Below are positions 62,419-64,000 of a stretch of DNA of 64,000 bases, one piece after another. The notes under the pieces were generated by a model. That model did no database searches, was not told where the DNA came from, and saw only the letters and a list, made by a program, of their open reading frames with translations. The translations under genes were made by a program, and so were the position numbers. Positions within the stretch are counted from its first letter, which is position 1; every line of letters begins with the position of its first letter. Origin of the DNA: GCA-001735895 sp964488685. GTDB lineage: Bacteria > Pseudomonadota > Gammaproteobacteria > GCA-001735895. The stretch spans positions 1 to 64,000 of the forward strand of contig CAZAVY010000002.1 in assembly GCA_964488685.1 (NCBI GenBank), read 5' to 3'.

Positions 62419-62450
62419 AGTATACAATCCTGACTAAAATGGTCAACTAT
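62419..62450 (-). promoter_or_regulatory. iscR promoter overlapped by a Type 1 IscR site
   Basis: On the minus strand TTGACC and TATACT, 16 bases apart, form a sigma-70 promoter about 35 bases before iscR. The -35 lies inside ATAGTTGACC-ATTTTAGTCAGGAT, a near match to the E. coli Type 1 IscR consensus (ATASYYGACT-RWWWYAGTCRRSTAT). The layout is that of autoregulated iscR promoters. Confidence 0.75.
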
Positions 62451-62472
62451 TATACTAGGGGTAGATTGACTA

Positions 62473-62592
62473 TTACCTTTGTGCCTTTAGCGGCCTGGCT
62501 TCATTGTCGAGCAGCATTTCAAGCTTTGTGAAATACTGTTGTAATGGATCGGCGAGTCGTTCGTCGTCATCGATCAGCAATAGTCTGCGCAT
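62473..62592 (-). pseudogene. Truncated response regulator (receiver N-terminus only)
   Basis: A 39-codon frame starts MRRLLLIDDDERLADPLQQ and YFTKLEM, the first strand and helix of an OmpR/CpxR-type receiver with its acidic pocket, and then continues for 14 unrelated codons to a stop. The rest of the receiver and the DNA-binding domain are missing. It follows a Spy/CpxP-like gene, the usual partner of cpxR, so it is probably the remnant of a CpxR-like regulator after a deletion. Confidence 0.6.
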
Positions 62593-62669
62593 TCATTTAC
62601 CTGTTAACCCGGCGACATTGTACAACGCGACTCCCACTTGAGAAGCCGCGTTCCATATCAGGACCGGAA

Positions 62670-63116
62670 TCAGTGGTTGTCACCATGGCGATGATGCCTG
62701 ATAAATTCCTTCATTGCCTGTTTTTGCTCTGCGCTCAGCGAATCCAGGAAAGCCGCCAGCGATGCGATCACCAGCGGCGCTTTATCATTGATCATCTGTG
62801 TTTTCTGCTGCACCATTTCGATTGCGCGTAACTGGTTAAAGCCGGAATCCTGTAAAAGCGCTTCAATTTCATTGATATGCTCAGTTCTGGTTGCCTTTAT
62901 ATCCGTCATGGCATTGACCACCGTTTCAGCAAGATCGCTAAAACGCTGCTTTTGCTGGCTGTCGAGGTCCAGCTTTTGGGTTACCTTTTCAGTGACGAAT
63001 TCAATTTTATCGCCGGCTGTCATGCCCCAGTGGTTGTGTTTAGCAAATGCGTATACAACGCCGGAACTGCCGACGATCAGTAATACAGCGGCAACGATTC
63101 TGCTAGAAAGTTTCAT
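62670..63116 (-). CDS. Spy/CpxP-like periplasmic protein
   Basis: 148 residues with a signal peptide (about 1-24) and a helical body. The segments KLDLDSQQKQRF and SLSAEQKQAMKEF correspond to the LTxxQ repeats of the Spy/CpxP family of periplasmic chaperones and Cpx inhibitors. A His-rich tail (HHRHGDNH) may bind metal. A GGAG site precedes the ATG. It lies upstream of the truncated response regulator. Confidence 0.78.
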   Translation of the reverse strand: MKLSSRIVAAVLLIVGSSGVVYAFAKHNHWGMTAGDKIEFVTEKVTQKLDLDSQQKQRFSDLAETVVNAMTDIKATRTEHINEIEALLQDSGFNQLRAIEMVQQKTQMINDKAPLVIASLAAFLDSLSAEQKQAMKEFIRHHRHGDNH

Positions 63117-63206
63117 GGGTTAACTCCGTAGTAGAGTTATTTCGGAAATAGATTCTAGAAAAATATCGCTCACGAATCTCTTCAGCAAGGTAACTATTTA
63201 TAACAG

Positions 63207-63932
63207 TCACTGTTGCCGTTTTTCAATGGCCGTCAACATACCCCGCAAGATATTAATTTCGTTACGGGTCAGCTCGCTGCGCAGATAGAGGCGGCGTAAC
63301 CGTTGCATGATCAAGCCCGGTTGTGTTGGATTCAAAAATCCGATCATTTCCAGCACTTGCTGGAGATGTGCGAAATATCCTTCAAGCTCGGAATTAAGCA
63401 CTGGCAAATCCTGGGCATCTGGTTCCCTTAAGACCGGTGGCGCATTGTTCAATCGGCGATATATCTCGTAACAAATCACCTGGATCGCCGAGGCCAGGTT
63501 AAGCGAACTGAATTCCGGGTTGCTCGGAATTCGAAGCATGTAGTTACACAGCTGAATTTCCTCATTACTCAAGCCCGAATGTTCACGCCCGAATACCAGT
63601 GCGACGCGGGTGGAATCATCCAGGGAACTCAATTTGTCCGCAAGCTCGAATGGGTTCAACTCCGGCCAGGAAAGCGTACGTGGGCGCGCGCTGGCCGCCA
63701 CCACGAATTCACAGTCCGCAATCGCTTGCGACAAATCAACGCAGTTCTCACGATTTTCGAGCACCGAGTTTGCACCCGAGGCGCGGGCATAGGCGATTTC
63801 CCCAACCGGGCATTTCGGGTCGACCAGTGTCAGCTTACTGAAACACATGTTATTCATCGACCTCGCGGCCGCACCGATATTACCCGGATGCGTAGTGCCG
63901 ATCATAACTATCTTGATGTTTTGCTGTTTCAT
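63207..63932 (-). CDS. trmJ: tRNA (Cm32/Um32) 2'-O-methyltransferase TrmJ
   Basis: SPOUT methyltransferase acting at position 32 of several tRNAs. The N-terminus has IVMIGTTHPGNIGAAARSM; the knot region is VALVFGREHSGLSNEEI and IPSNPEFSSLNLASAIQVICYE. 241 residues. An AGGAG site precedes the ATG. It neighbours iscR as in E. coli. The final 68 bases of the window beyond it show no recognisable gene. Confidence 0.96.
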   Translation of the reverse strand: MKQQNIKIVMIGTTHPGNIGAAARSMNNMCFSKLTLVDPKCPVGEIAYARASGANSVLENRENCVDLSQAIADCEFVVAASARPRTLSWPELNPFELADKLSSLDDSTRVALVFGREHSGLSNEEIQLCNYMLRIPSNPEFSSLNLASAIQVICYEIYRRLNNAPPVLREPDAQDLPVLNSELEGYFAHLQQVLEMIGFLNPTQPGLIMQRLRRLYLRSELTRNEINILRGMLTAIEKRQQ

Positions 63933-64000
63933 TTACTGGCGCTCCTGTGCCGTCGCCGCATGGTTTACTTCTGGTCTATATCCAGGTCCTTTGTTAGACT

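Noticed and set aside
1..64000. CRISPR arrays, rRNA genes, phage or integron structures
   Set aside because: No direct-repeat-spacer pattern, rRNA-like sequence, integrase or transposase frame was seen.

Overview
The window comes from a gammaproteobacterium. Gene content and order match the Pseudomonas-type layout in several blocks: hrcA-grpE-dnaK-dnaJ-dapB, nadK-recN, fur divergent from bamE, gyrA-pheA-hisC-tyrA-aroA-cmk-rpsA-ihfB-lapB-pyrF, mtaD-ubiG-mupP-yciK, and an isc cluster next to trmJ. The lineage is not obvious. An rpf (DSF quorum sensing) locus and gnnA/gnnB lipid A genes point away from the best known Pseudomonas species. No rRNA, CRISPR array, prophage or intact transposase was seen.

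Layout. 0-7.6 kb: heat-shock operon (hrcA, grpE, dnaK, dnaJ) followed by dapB and an unusual fusion of a HisA-like barrel to a CmoM-like tRNA methyltransferase. 7.6-14.5 kb: nadK-recN, fur/bamE, ratA with a broken rnfH, an SNF-family transporter, an XRE regulator and tRNA-Ser(UGA). 14.8-20.5 kb: a YccA-like membrane protein, then ispD-ftsB-eno-kdsA-pyrG. 20.7-28.2 kb: a REC-REC-GGDEF protein, cmoA-cmoB, tilS, accA, pyrF, lapB and ihfB. 28.3-37.7 kb: rpsA, cmk, the aromatic amino acid genes and gyrA. 38-41.5 kb: mtaD-ubiG-mupP-yciK. 41.5-48.8 kb: dnaE-rnhB diverging from gnnA-gnnB-lpxB. 48.8-52.2 kb: a looser accessory stretch with two pseudogenes, a persulfide dioxygenase-rhodanese and a NERD protein. 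52.4-57.5 kb: rpfG-rpfC convergent with rpfF, whose upstream region holds an 8-bp tandem repeat and a perfect CRP-type site. 57.5-64 kb: the isc cluster (iscR-iscS-iscA-hscB-hscA-fdx-iscX, no iscU), a truncated response regulator, a Spy/CpxP-like protein and trmJ.

How it fits together. Most genes are housekeeping. The parts most worth a second look are: the HisA-like/CmoM fusion, in a window that also carries cmoA, cmoB and a tRNA with a UGA anticodon; an IscR that has lost three of its four cluster ligands while a near-consensus Type 1 IscR site persists at its promoter, in an operon without iscU; the rpf locus and its regulatory DNA; a small non-coding inverted-repeat element present twice, once between dnaK and dnaJ; and at least four decayed genes (rnfH, a carboxyl-methyltransferase remnant, a coiled-coil gene with an internal TAG, and a 39-codon response regulator stub). 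All family calls are from reading the sequence, without database searches.
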